A stretch of DNA of 64,000 bases from Endozoicomonas sp965198415 (GCA_965198415.1 CBDAPN010000031.1:186001-250000), one strand, 5' to 3'. Numbered from the stretch's first letter, positions 1 through 8,045 are shown. Made by a program: numbers and translations. The notes: a model not told the origin generated them from the letters alone.

Positions 1-978
1 GTTGATGTACTTGCGGGTTGACTCAAGAGAATCGTGGCCCATTAAATCCGCAATGGCCTCGATGCCGACTTTATCTTGTGCCAGGTACGTCCCGAAGCAA
101 TGACGAATGTCGTGGGGCAGGAAGTCTTTAACCGACAGCGACTCGCATACTCTGGCCAACTCTTCCCTGACCGTTGTGTCGCTCACGTCAAATATCTTAT
201 CCGTGACCTGAAAGCCCGACGACTTGCGAGCCTCCATCAACCGACGGTTTAACATGGCGGTCAGCTCGGGTACCTCTGGCACAACGTATTCCCGACGCTG
301 GCGCAGTTTGTTACGCCCACCTTTCACCGTGTACAACCTGATCCCGTTGTCGCAACGATCAGACCAGCTCCGGTTCAGGGCGCAGCCAATTCGTGAGCCG
401 GTGTACCACAGAAACACCAGCACATCCCGCACGGGATTATCAGTCGTGCTGATAATTTGATCCCGCACGGATTTATCCACGATGGTCATCCGGTGTTCAT
501 GTTTACTGACCCGTTCATAGTTAATGAACGGCAACCGATCCTGAACAACCATCTTGTTTCTTACGGCGTGGTTACGAATGGCCTGAAAGGCATTAAGGTT
601 TCGCTCGATCGTCGACTTGGCCAGTCCACGACGGGTAAAGTTCTCGACAACAAACGCATTTATATCCTCCTGATCTATATCGGCTATCGCGTAACCATCG
701 AACCACTGGTTCAAACGGTCAACGATACCCTGGTTCTTTCTTGAATACCGTACCTGTTTTTCATAGTGCCGGACGCACTCACTGAACAAGGGATTTAAGT
801 AATCGTTCGCGCCGGTTGCCAGTCGCAGGGCATCCAGCTCACGATGCACCGCCATCAGACAGGCTTCGTGGTAGTCCCGTGTTCGGGTGCTCTCCCGAAT
901 GGATTTCCCCAGTAACTTACCTTGCAGGTAATAGACGCCGTTCGTGTGTTTAACCAGTTTCAGGTACTTTGGTTTCAT
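1..978 (-). CDS. Tyrosine recombinase/phage-type integrase (3' end outside window)
   Basis: Site-specific recombinase of the tyrosine family, which cuts and rejoins DNA through a phosphotyrosine intermediate. The first 326 codons lie in the window and match the complete copy at 5086-6156 with only a few substitutions. The catalytic set R196, K219, H289, R292, H315 and Y324 seen in that copy falls inside this part; only about 30 C-terminal residues are missing at the edge. The start is the ATG at 978, as in the other copy. A remnant HTH gene lies just upstream on the same strand. Whether the unseen end is intact cannot be told. Confidence 0.85.
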   Translation of the reverse strand, partial: MKPKYLKLVKHTNGVYYLQGKLLGKSIRESTRTRDYHEACLMAVHRELDALRLATGANDYLNPLFSECVRHYEKQVRYSRKNQGIVDRLNQWFDGYAIADIDQEDINAFVVENFTRRGLAKSTIERNLNAFQAIRNHAVRNKMVVQDRLPFINYERVSKHEHRMTIVDKSVRDQIISTTDNPVRDVLVFLWYTGSRIGCALNRSWSDRCDNGIRLYTVKGGRNKLRQRREYVVPEVPELTAMLNRRLMEARKSSGFQVTDKIFDVSDTTVREELARVCESLSVKDFLPHDIRHCFGTYLAQDKVGIEAIADLMGHDSLESTRKYIN

Positions 979-1003
979 GGTTTACCTCCCTGTCAACTAT
1001 GAC

Positions 1004-1439
1004 TCACATCCCGTAAATAGGTTCCTTTTTGTAATCAATGTCCAGATGATTATAAATACTGAGCATCTTGGCCCGTAAACTCTTCACGGCTATTCAGATT
1101 AAAGGCGGTAAAGATACGAGCGATGCGGCTTCTGATAACGTCACGGCTGACATTGGCTCGATCCATCATCTGTTCCGTGCTGTATCCCAGCAACACCATC
1201 AGTGCAGTACTCCTGGCCTTCGGTGACAAGCCATAAAACTGATCAATTTCTTCCGGTGTTGGCGGTGGTAGATTCTCAGCGTTCCTGATCACTGCATTGG
1301 TTACAGGTATGTCTTGATGGGGTGCGACTGAAATCGACTCGACGATCTTTTTATCATCAACAAACGATGATGGTTTTCTCTGTACACGACAAAAGTGAGC
1401 TGACAGGATTCCTGCTATGAAACTTAGTGTCAAAGCCAA
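1004..1439 (-). pseudogene. LuxR-type HTH regulator remnant, copy A (frameshifted C-terminus)
   Basis: The readable frame (1050-1439, 129 aa) has a LuxR-like helix-turn-helix: LSPKARSTALMVLLGY followed by STEQMMDRANVSRDVIRSRI. An extra A near 1076-1079, compared with the copy at 6182-6517, shifts the last residues, so the original frame would have run to about 1004. The first 21 or so codons read through the inverted repeat and leader of the IS4-family element (1378 onward), so the true N-terminus was probably lost to the insertion. The gene lies 25 bp upstream of the integrase start and may once have regulated it. No cognate input domain is visible. Confidence 0.6.
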
Positions 1440-1877
1440 GGTTTCAAGCAGCTATGAACCCCATCAACTCACTCACCAAACAGTTTAAGCCCTATCTCCA
1501 CTGGCACAAGTCACATCTGGATGCACTGTCTATTCTCATAGTGGCCATCATCAAACGACGCACTGTTAACTGGGCAGAGCTGGCCACTACGTTTCCCGGC
1601 GTGGCCGCCACCCCTTCCTGCTATCGCAGAATCCAGCGCTTTTTCAAGGATGTGGCATTTGAAGAAGAAACCATCGCTCAACTCATCGCTCATTTGTTTG
1701 CCCCGGAAGGGGCCTGGATGCTCAGCATGGATCGTACCAACTGGATGTTTGGCAAGTTCAAAATCAACATCCTATACCTTGCCATCAATTACAAAGGCAT
1801 GGCTATCCCTATACTCTGGACGCTACTGCCCAAAAAAGGGTGCTCAAACACTCAGGAGAGAATCGATCTGTTGGAGC
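1378..1877 (+). mobile_element. IS4-family element, right-truncated copy
   Basis: The left end starts with the inverted repeat ctctgtacacgaca at 1378-1391, identical to the left end of the complete element at 6456. The element is cut at 1877, in the middle of the transposase gene, so the right half and right inverted repeat are missing. This copy cannot move on its own. Confidence 0.85.
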
Positions 1878-1942
1878 TTGAGAAAATCATCCGGCTCATG
1901 CCTGATCTGTACAACGACATTGCCAGGGAGTGTACCCACTAA
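1454..1942 (+). pseudogene. IS4-family transposase, C-terminally truncated
   Basis: The first 141 codons equal the intact transposase at 6532-7608 apart from one Pro/His difference near the start. After position 1877 the reading frame enters unrelated DNA and stops at 1942. Only the first catalytic aspartate (SMDRTNW) is retained; the second aspartate and the glutamate are lost, so the product should be inactive. A GTG at 1427 gives a 9-residue longer frame, but the ATG at 1454 fits the family better. Confidence 0.8.
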
Positions 1943-1992
1943 TGGACGAACATGACCCGAGACCTGACGATCTCAAACAAGTCTTTATTAAC

Positions 1993-2028
1993 TGACCTGC
2001 TACAGAACAGGGCTGCTGTGGCAGGTCA
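1993..2028. other. Inverted repeat between truncated IS and LRR gene
   Basis: The arms tgacctgctaca and tgtggcaggtca form a 12-bp stem with one G-U pair and a 12-base loop. It lies 14 bases beyond the stop codon of the LRR gene on the minus strand, so it may end that transcript, but no uridine run follows. Its role is uncertain. The remaining bases between 1878 and 2041 match nothing I recognise. Confidence 0.45.
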
Positions 2029-2041
2029 TCGCATCATATGA

Positions 2042-4918
2042 TCATGGATCGTTTAGTTTTATCCGTTTTAAGGAAGAGGGGGAATCCTCTTCTGTGAGTC
2101 GGAAAACGTTTGACCAGTCCATAGTGGAATTAGTCAACGGATTCTTACCGTATTCCACGACAGCCCTAACAAGAGCATCGTAATCCAGATGATCATCGCC
2201 CAATGCGACCATTTTAGGGGTTTTTTCTGCACTGATAGCACAGTCCTCGATACGGTCTACCGTTTTTTGAGGGAGTTGGTCAAAAGTTGGGACTTCCTGT
2301 CGGCGCAGATATTTTTGCCAGGGATCCCACTGTGCGAGGTAGGCCTGCAAGTTATCGTCGGAACAATGGGTGTTCACTTGATTAACAGCGTTGGCTATAT
2401 CCTGATCCGACACGTTGCCACACCTTCTAAAGATCATATGCTGAGTTGAGCCGGGCAGGGCGAGTTGCTGGCGTACACCAATCTGAAAAGCCAGCTCTAC
2501 TTCAATTTCATCCACCCATTTCAAGGTCTTCATATGGTCACGGGCAATCCGTTTCACCTCATCCAGACGCATCATTTGCAAGCCTAATTCCCTTAATTCG
2601 TCAGCATTACCCGCAAAGGCCTTTCTTTCGGCCGAATCGAGTAATTGCATGGTATCCAGATCATCCAGTGCCAGGATTATCCGGTCATCACAGGAAGTGA
2701 GTGCGTGATGTATGTGATCCATAGCTTCATCCCTGATCCTGTCGCTCCCTGTCAGTAACGCCGTGATTGCCATCACCCGCTGGGCCAGTACAGGACGGGT
2801 TGCCTGATTCTGGTAGTCCGCAGTACTGGTCAGTCGCCCCAGGTAACGAACAAGGTCAGTAGCCTGATCATGCATAAGGCTAAGTTCTGGTATTTCCGAG
2901 TCGGCTGAAGCCAGTTGACGCCAGAAGGTAAGACCTTCTACCACGTTTGAAAACTGCTGTTCAGGCTGTCTTGCACTTCGGGAAAAATAAAACTGCATGC
3001 CAGGAGATTCTGCTTCTCGTAGATGGTCGATCAAGGTATCAGACAGCCCGGTATTTTGAAGATAAACGTTGCGGATATTACCTTCAGTGGTCTCTCCCAG
3101 CGTTGTAATCCAGTTGGGCAGGGCCGTCAGGCCGGTGCAACCCGAAAGACGAAGGTCGCCCCCCACGGAGAGGTTCTCGGGCAGGGCCGTCAGGCCGGTG
3201 CAACCCGAAAGACGAAGGTCGCCCCCCACGGAGAGGTTCTTGGGCAGGGCCGTCAGGCCGGTGCAACCCGAAAGACGAAGGTCGCCCCCCACGGAGAGGT
3301 TCTTGGGCAGGGCCGTCAGGCCGGTGCAATCCGAAAGATTAAGGTCGCCCCCCACGGAGAGGTTCTTGGGCAGGGCCGTCAGGCCGGTGCAATCCGAAAG
3401 ATTAAGGTCGCCCCCCACGGAGAGGTTCTCGGGCAGGGCCGTCAGGCCGGTGCAATCCGAAAGACGAAGGTCGCCCGTCACGGAGAGGTTCTCGGGCAGG
3501 GACGTCAGGCCGGTGCAATCCCTAAGCTCAAGGTCGCCCGTCACGGAGAGGTTCTCGGGCAGGGCCGTCAGGCCGGTGCAACCCCTAAGATCAAGGTAGC
3601 GCCCCACGGAGAGGTTCTCGGGCAGGGCCGTCAGGCCGGTGCAATCCGAAAGATTAAGGTAGCCCCCCACGGAGAGGTGCTCGGACAGGGCCGTCAGGCC
3701 GGTGCAACCCCTAAGCTCAAGGTAGCCCGTCACGGAGAGGTTCACGGGCAGGGCCGTCAGGCCGGTGCAACCCCTGAGATCAAGGTAGCGCCCCACGGAG
3801 AGGTGCTCGGGCAGGGCCGTCAGGCCGGTGCAACCCTCAAGATCAAGGTAGCCCCCCACGGAGAAGTGCTCGGGCAGGGCCGTCAGGCCGGTGCAACCCC
3901 TAAGATCAAGGTTGCCCGTCACGGAGAGGTGCTCGGGCAGGGCCGTCAGGCCGGTGCAATCCCTAAGACCAAGGTCGCCCCTCACGGAGAGGTTCACGGG
4001 CAGGGCCGTCAGTCCGGTGCAACCCCTAAGATCAAGGTAGTGCCCCACGGAGAGGTGCTCGGGCAGGGCCGTCAGGCCGGTGCAACCCCTAAGATCAAGG
4101 TAGCCCCCCACGGAGAGGTGCTCGGGCAGGGCCGTCAGGCCGGTGCAACCCCTAAGATCAAGGTCGCCCTTCACGGAGAGGTGCTCGGGCAGGGCCGTCA
4201 GGCCGGTGCAACCATTAAGATCAAGGTAGCCCCCCACGGAGAGGTGCTCGGGCAGGGCCGTCAGGCCGGTGCAACCCTTAAGATCAAGGTCGCCCGTCAC
4301 GGAGAGGTTCTCGGGCAGGGCCGTCAGGCCGGTGCAACCCTCAAGATCAAGGTCGCCCGTCACGGAGAGGTTCTCGGGCAGGGCCGTTAGGCCGGTGCAA
4401 CCCCTAAGATCAAGGTAGCGCCCCACGGAGAGGTTCTCGGGCAGGGCCGTCAGGCCGGTGCAATCCGAAAGACGAAGGTCGCCCCCCACGGAGAGGTTCT
4501 CGGGCAGGGCCGTCAGGCCGGTGCAATCCGAAAGACGAAGGTCGCCCCCCACGGAGAGGTTCTCGGGCAGGGCCGTCAGGCCGGTGCAATCCGAAAGACG
4601 AAGGTTGCCCCTCACGGAGAGGTGCTCGGGCAGGGCCGTCAGGCCGGTGGAACAGCTAATATTAAGCTCGCCTTCAACTCGATAATGAACATTGTTAGAA
4701 AATTTCTGTTCTAAAATCAGGTTTATCAGTTCATCATCTGTAATAATTTTTGTCTCAATGACAGAACGATTTTCTAGTGCTTTGGTTTCTGATAAGTTAT
4801 CAAGCATACTGAACGGCTGGGTGTATCTAGTACCCTCATCAGAATTATCTATAAAGTTAGATGATGGTCTTTCTATGTAAGAGGGAGAATTTTCTGAAAA
4901 GTTTGGTCTTATGTCCAT
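2042..4918 (-). CDS. LRR effector with IpaH-like NEL E3 ubiquitin ligase domain
   Basis: A 958-aa protein in three parts. Residues 1-89 are polar and lack a Sec signal, as in type III effectors. Residues 90-593 are 24 leucine-rich repeats of 21 residues (CTGLTALPENLSVGGDL...), with a partial 25th. Residues from about 610 resemble the NEL domain of IpaH/SspH ligases. The key match is SCDDRIILALDDLD, with Cys743 in the CxD motif (codon at 2690-2692); this cysteine carries ubiquitin in the known family. FYFSRSARQ near 642 resembles the sequence joining LRR and NEL in IpaH proteins. The LRR part would choose the target protein and the NEL part ubiquitinate it inside a host cell. An AAGGA sequence sits about 10 bases before the ATG. 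Secretion type and activity are inferred; no secretion genes are in the window. Confidence 0.82.
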   Translation of the reverse strand: MDIRPNFSENSPSYIERPSSNFIDNSDEGTRYTQPFSMLDNLSETKALENRSVIETKIITDDELINLILEQKFSNNVHYRVEGELNISCSTGLTALPEHLSVRGNLRLSDCTGLTALPENLSVGGDLRLSDCTGLTALPENLSVGGDLRLSDCTGLTALPENLSVGRYLDLRGCTGLTALPENLSVTGDLDLEGCTGLTALPENLSVTGDLDLKGCTGLTALPEHLSVGGYLDLNGCTGLTALPEHLSVKGDLDLRGCTGLTALPEHLSVGGYLDLRGCTGLTALPEHLSVGHYLDLRGCTGLTALPVNLSVRGDLGLRDCTGLTALPEHLSVTGNLDLRGCTGLTALPEHFSVGGYLDLEGCTGLTALPEHLSVGRYLDLRGCTGLTALPVNLSVTGYLELRGCTGLTALSEHLSVGGYLNLSDCTGLTALPENLSVGRYLDLRGCTGLTALPENLSVTGDLELRDCTGLTSLPENLSVTGDLRLSDCTGLTALPENLSVGGDLNLSDCTGLTALPKNLSVGGDLNLSDCTGLTALPKNLSVGGDLRLSGCTGLTALPKNLSVGGDLRLSGCTGLTALPENLSVGGDLRLSGCTGLTALPNWITTLGETTEGNIRNVYLQNTGLSDTLIDHLREAESPGMQFYFSRSARQPEQQFSNVVEGLTFWRQLASADSEIPELSLMHDQATDLVRYLGRLTSTADYQNQATRPVLAQRVMAITALLTGSDRIRDEAMDHIHHALTSCDDRIILALDDLDTMQLLDSAERKAFAGNADELRELGLQMMRLDEVKRIARDHMKTLKWVDEIEVELAFQIGVRQQLALPGSTQHMIFRRCGNVSDQDIANAVNQVNTHCSDDNLQAYLAQWDPWQKYLRRQEVPTFDQLPQKTVDRIEDCAISAEKTPKMVALGDDHLDYDALVRAVVEYGKNPLTNSTMDWSNVFRLTEEDSPSSLKRIKLNDP
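3140..4651 (-). repeat. 63-bp tandem repeats encoding the LRRs (24 units)
   Basis: Twenty-four units of exactly 63 bp (21 codons) in phase with the gene. Identity between neighbouring units is very high, with differences concentrated in codons 14-16 and 18-21 of the unit (GGD/GRY/TGD/GGY and RLSD/DLRG/NLSD variants). The GC-rich repeats contrast with the AT-rich ends of the gene. Such an array can gain and lose units by slippage or recombination. Confidence 0.95.
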
Positions 4919-5085
4919 TATTACTTATTCCTTACAAATTAAAGTCTTGAACATAAGATATGACAACATTTTAATAGAATGATTCCTTCCTCCCCGGATT
5001 TTTTTTTAAGATCAAATAATGATTACAAGTCAGTTTTTGTCGATAGATTGTTTTTTTTTATTCTATAACTTTATAAAAGACCATT

Positions 5086-6156
5086 TTACGCTGATGATGA
5101 GATAGCCACCACGACGCCAGCGTTCACAGGCTTCGACAGTGCGCCCCGCATCTGTCTGGCCAGATCATCTCGGGCATGGTTGATGTACTTGCGGGTTGAC
5201 TCAAGAGAATCGTGGCCCATTAAATCCGCAATGGCCTCGATGCCGACTTTATCTTGTGCCAGGTACGTCCCGAAGCAATGACGAATGTCGTGGGGCAGGA
5301 AGTCTTTAACCGACAGCGACTCGCATACTCTGGCCAACTCTTCCCTGACCGTTGTGTCGCTCACGTCAAATATCTTATCCGTGACCTGAAAGCCTGACGA
5401 CTTGCGAGCCTCCATCAACCGACGGTTTAACATGGCGGTCAGCTCGGGTACCTCTGGCACAACATATTCCCGACGCTGGCGCAGTTTGTTACGCCCACCT
5501 TTCACCGTGTACAACCTGATCCCGTTGTCGCAACGATCAGACCAGCTCCGGTTCAGGGCGCAGCCAATTCGTGAGCCGGTGTACCACAGAAACACCAGCA
5601 CATCCCGCACGGGATTATCAGTCGTGCTGATAATTTGATCCCGCACGGATTTATCCACGATGGTCATCCGGTGTTCATGTTTACTGACCCGTTCATAGTT
5701 AATGAACGGCAACCGATCCTGAACAACCATCTTGTTTCTTACGGCGTGGTTACGAATGGCCTGAAAGGCATTAAGGTTTCGCTCGATCGTCGACTTGGCC
5801 AGTCCACGACGGGTAAAGTTCTCGACAACAAACGCATTTATATCCTCCTGATCTATATCGGCTATCGCGTAACCATCGAACCACTGGTTCAAACGGTCAA
5901 CGATACCCTGGTTCTTTCTTGAATACCGTACCTGTTTTTCATAGTGCCGGACGCACTCACTGAACAAGGGATTTAAGTAATCGTTCGCGCCGGTTGCCAG
6001 TCGCAGGGCATCCAGCTCACGATGCACCGCCATCAGACAGGCTTCGTGGTAGTCCCGTGTTCGGGTGCTCTCCCGAATGGATTTCCCCAGTAACTTACCT
6101 TGCAGGTAATAGACGCCGTTCGTGTGTTTAACCAGTTTTAGGTACTTCGGTTTCAT
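5086..6156 (-). CDS. Tyrosine recombinase/phage-type integrase (complete copy)
   Basis: A 356-aa tyrosine recombinase. The N-terminal arm-binding and core-binding parts span about residues 1-160 and the catalytic domain about 165-335. All expected catalytic residues can be placed: R196 in TGSRIG, K219 in VKGGR, H289 and R292 in PHDIRHCFG, H315 in LMGHDS and Y324 in RKYIN. It should therefore be active. The start is the ATG at 6156, 25 bp after the HTH frame (6182-6517) ends, so the two were probably one operon. The gene ends 167 bp upstream of the LRR effector start on the same strand, and a second copy lies at 1-978, so the recombinase and effector appear as a cassette. No attachment site could be identified. 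Confidence 0.92.
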   Translation of the reverse strand: MKPKYLKLVKHTNGVYYLQGKLLGKSIRESTRTRDYHEACLMAVHRELDALRLATGANDYLNPLFSECVRHYEKQVRYSRKNQGIVDRLNQWFDGYAIADIDQEDINAFVVENFTRRGLAKSTIERNLNAFQAIRNHAVRNKMVVQDRLPFINYERVSKHEHRMTIVDKSVRDQIISTTDNPVRDVLVFLWYTGSRIGCALNRSWSDRCDNGIRLYTVKGGRNKLRQRREYVVPEVPELTAMLNRRLMEARKSSGFQVTDKIFDVSDTTVREELARVCESLSVKDFLPHDIRHCFGTYLAQDKVGIEAIADLMGHDSLESTRKYINHARDDLARQMRGALSKPVNAGVVVAISSSA

Positions 6157-6955
6157 GGTTTACCTCCCTGTCAACTATGACTCACATCCCGTAAATAGGT
6201 TCCTTTTTGTAATCAATGTCCAGATGATTATAAATACTGAGCATCTTGGCCCGTAACTCTTCACGGCTATTCAGATTAAAGGCGGTAAAGATACGAGCGA
6301 TGCGGCTTCTGATAACGTCACCAATTTCTTCCGGTGTTGGCGGTGGTAGATTCTCAGCGTTCCTGATCACTGCATTGGTTACAGGTATGTCTTGATGGGG
6401 TGCGACTGAAATCGACTCGACGATCTTTTTATCATCAACAAACGATGATGGTTTTCTCTGTACACGACAAAAGTGAGCTGACAGGATTCCTGCTATGAAA
6501 CTTAGTGTCAAAGCCAAGGTTTCAAGCAGCTATGAACCCCATCAACTCACTCACCAAACAGTTTAAGCACTATCTCCACTGGCACAAGTCACATCTGGAT
6601 GCACTGTCTATTCTCATAGTGGCCATCATCAAACGACGCACTGTTAACTGGGCAGAGCTGGCCACTACGTTTCCCGGCGTGGCCGCCACCCCTTCCTGCT
6701 ATCGCAGAATCCAGCGCTTTTTCAAGGATGTGGCATTTGAAGAAGAAACCATCGCTCAACTCATCGCTCATTTGTTTGCCCCGGAAGGGGCCTGGATGCT
6801 CAGCATGGATCGTACCAACTGGATGTTTGGCAAGTTCAAAATCAACATCCTATACCTTGCCATCAATTACAAAGGCATGGCTATCCCTATACTCTGGACG
6901 CTACTGCCCAAAAAAGGGTGCTCAAACACTCAGGAGAGAATCGATCTGTTGGAGC
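5179..6955. repeat. Direct repeat copy B (integrase / HTH gene / IS4 element)
   Basis: Counterpart of 1-1877. The match runs through the integrase, the HTH frame and the IS4 left half and stops at 6955, after which this copy continues as intact IS while copy A breaks off. Differences include a few substitutions, a 99-bp in-frame deletion in the HTH gene of this copy (junction near 6321) and a one-base indel near 6255. Because the repeats are in the same orientation, recombination between them would remove or multiply the 5.18-kb unit holding the effector gene. Confidence 0.95.
6182..6517 (-). pseudogene. LuxR-type HTH regulator remnant, copy B (HTH deleted)
   Basis: A 111-aa open frame. Relative to copy A it lacks 34 residues (the stretch with GLSPKARS to RANVSR, replaced by one Gly), which removes most of the helix-turn-helix. 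It keeps the C-terminal end (RAKMLSIYNHLD...) that copy A lost by frameshift. Combining the two gives a protein of about 144 residues. The first 21 or so residues come from the left end of the IS4-family element, so the native start is missing. It lies 25 bp upstream of the integrase. It is unlikely to bind DNA in this form. Confidence 0.6.
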
Positions 6956-7626
6956 GCTTTCAAAAAATCTTTCCGGAGCAGCCTGTGCGGAGGCTGTTGG
7001 CGGATAGAGAGTTCAGGGGGATACGATGGTTAAAGTACCTGCGCTCGCATCATTGGCCTTTCTGTATCCGCATTCCGGTGAACACATTGGTCCCCAACAA
7101 GCACCAAAACAGAGAACTTCCCGTTCGAAGACTCTTTTCGTTAGGTATTGGTGAAACCATGGCTATGAAAAAGCCCCGGAAAGTTTGGGGGCAGATAGTT
7201 TACCTTGCAGCATCTAGAAAGGGGAAAGAGTTGATGGTTGTGATCTGCGATGCAAACCCTTCAGCAGCTATTGCTGATTATTTGCAAAGATGGCAGATCG
7301 AAACCATGTTTCAGGCTCTGAAAGGACGCGGCTTCAACATGGAGGAAACACACCTGAAAGACCGGGATAAACTGTCGAAGCTACTGGCTGTATTGGCTTT
7401 GGCTTTTTGCTGGAGCTACAAGACTGGTGAATATGTCAACGAAGAGCATCCCATCACGATCAAAACCCACGGTAGAAAAGCACAAAGCCTTTTCCGGGCA
7501 GGCCTGGATCACCTCCAGCGAATTTTCGATCATATTGAAACATGGCTTGATGAATTCATTAAGATGCTATCACTCTTCTTCGAGTCCCGGTGGTGTAGGG
7601 CTTCATGAAAAATGTCGTGTACAGAG
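6456..7626 (+). mobile_element. IS4-family insertion sequence, complete
   Basis: About 1.17 kb bounded by perfect 14-bp inverted repeats, ctctgtacacgaca at 6456-6469 and its complement at 7613-7626, with a single transposase gene between. No clear target-site duplication is seen (left flank ends gatgatggtttt, right flank begins taaaagttaact), which suggests that the right flank was rearranged after insertion. The left end interrupts the HTH regulator gene. Confidence 0.88.
6532..7608 (+). CDS. IS4-family transposase
   Basis: A DDE transposase of 358 aa from the ATG at 6532 (a GTG at 6505 would add nine residues). The catalytic triad can be placed at D93 (SMDRTNW), D158 (LLADREF) and E257 (RWQIETMFQALKGRG); the last follows the IS4-type Y-x2-R-x3-E pattern (YLQRWQIE). 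It fills almost the whole element and should be functional. A truncated twin lies at 1454-1942. Confidence 0.93.
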   Translation: MNPINSLTKQFKHYLHWHKSHLDALSILIVAIIKRRTVNWAELATTFPGVAATPSCYRRIQRFFKDVAFEEETIAQLIAHLFAPEGAWMLSMDRTNWMFGKFKINILYLAINYKGMAIPILWTLLPKKGCSNTQERIDLLERFQKIFPEQPVRRLLADREFRGIRWLKYLRSHHWPFCIRIPVNTLVPNKHQNRELPVRRLFSLGIGETMAMKKPRKVWGQIVYLAASRKGKELMVVICDANPSAAIADYLQRWQIETMFQALKGRGFNMEETHLKDRDKLSKLLAVLALAFCWSYKTGEYVNEEHPITIKTHGRKAQSLFRAGLDHLQRIFDHIETWLDEFIKMLSLFFESRWCRAS

Positions 7627-7841
7627 TAAAAGTTAACTCAACTTCTGAGGCTATTGCCATCAGAGGTTGTAACCTCCTGAAAGCCCGGAAGCAAACAACA
7701 GCTTACCTCTGCTCTTCAGTTTAAAGTCCTGCCAACAACGGTTTAGTTATTGTTGTTGGCCTTTTTGTAGGTGAGTAAAGGCTAGGTCGGCGGTAGCGTA
7801 ACAGCTAATCAACTGGTGCATTTCTATTTCTCGAAGGTCAG
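7627..7841. other. Non-coding stretch after the IS
   Basis: No convincing reading frame is present. The segment has several short inverted repeats, such as gaggttgtaacctc near 7664-7677, and ends in a strong rho-independent terminator (7731-7766). It could be the remains of a gene lost when the IS and the repeats rearranged the region, or a small structured RNA; the sequence alone does not decide. Confidence 0.4.
7731..7766 (+). terminator. Rho-independent terminator without an adjacent gene
   Basis: The arms gccaacaac (7731-7739) and gttgttggc (7752-7760) form a perfect 9-bp stem followed directly by ctttttg. The orientation is plus. The only plus-strand gene upstream is the transposase ending 122 bp earlier, so the terminator probably belonged to a lost gene or to a short RNA encoded in 7627-7730. 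Confidence 0.75.
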
Positions 7842-7992
7842 GATGGTTGATGTCAACAGAGCCTCACACGTTAAAGTTGTACATCGTGTTAGGTGATGAA
7901 GTCATCGCAGGGGGGGGGGCAGGTTAAAGTTGCAGTCATAGCGTCTGCTTGCGCCAGTAAGGAAAAGGTGACGTTCAGGCTTTCGAGTTTGT
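7842..7992 (-). pseudogene. Vestigial fragment of cydB
   Basis: The plus-strand text aligns with the inside of the intact cydB at about 8338-8505. Shared blocks in the same order include gatggtt.atgtca, tgtacatcg.gtt.g.tgatga.gtca, aggctaaag/aggttaaag, ctgc.tgcgccagt.agga and tcgagtttg. Many substitutions, small indels and a run of ten G (about 7910-7919) show that it no longer codes. It is an old partial duplication next to the functional cyd operon. Confidence 0.75.
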
Positions 7993-8045
7993 GCAATTCA
8001 CAACAAATTGCTGCGAAGGTACGATTGCGTAACGTTTTGCAGACT

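Larger units (their letters stand above)
1..1877. repeat. Direct repeat copy A (integrase / HTH gene / IS4 end)
   Basis: This stretch is repeated almost base for base at 5179-6955, with an offset of 5178 that drops to 5078 after a 1-base insertion in this copy and a 99-base deletion in the other. It carries a recombinase gene, an HTH gene remnant and the left part of an IS4-family element, and continues beyond the left edge of the window. The identity ends sharply at 1877, inside the transposase gene. The two copies flank the LRR effector gene. Confidence 0.95.

Noticed and set aside
3023..4390. Plus-strand open frame of 455 codons with repeats GQGRQAGA...
   Set aside because: It lies antisense to the LRR coding repeats; the 63-bp period simply contains no stop in that frame. 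Codon pattern and protein motifs support only the minus-strand gene.
3140..4651. CRISPR-like array because of regular spacing
   Set aside because: The 63-bp units are contiguous, in phase and coding; there are no unique spacers and no cas genes.
6456..7626. Target-site duplication of the IS4-family element
   Set aside because: Flanking bases gatggtttt and taaaagtta do not match each other, so no duplication can be claimed.
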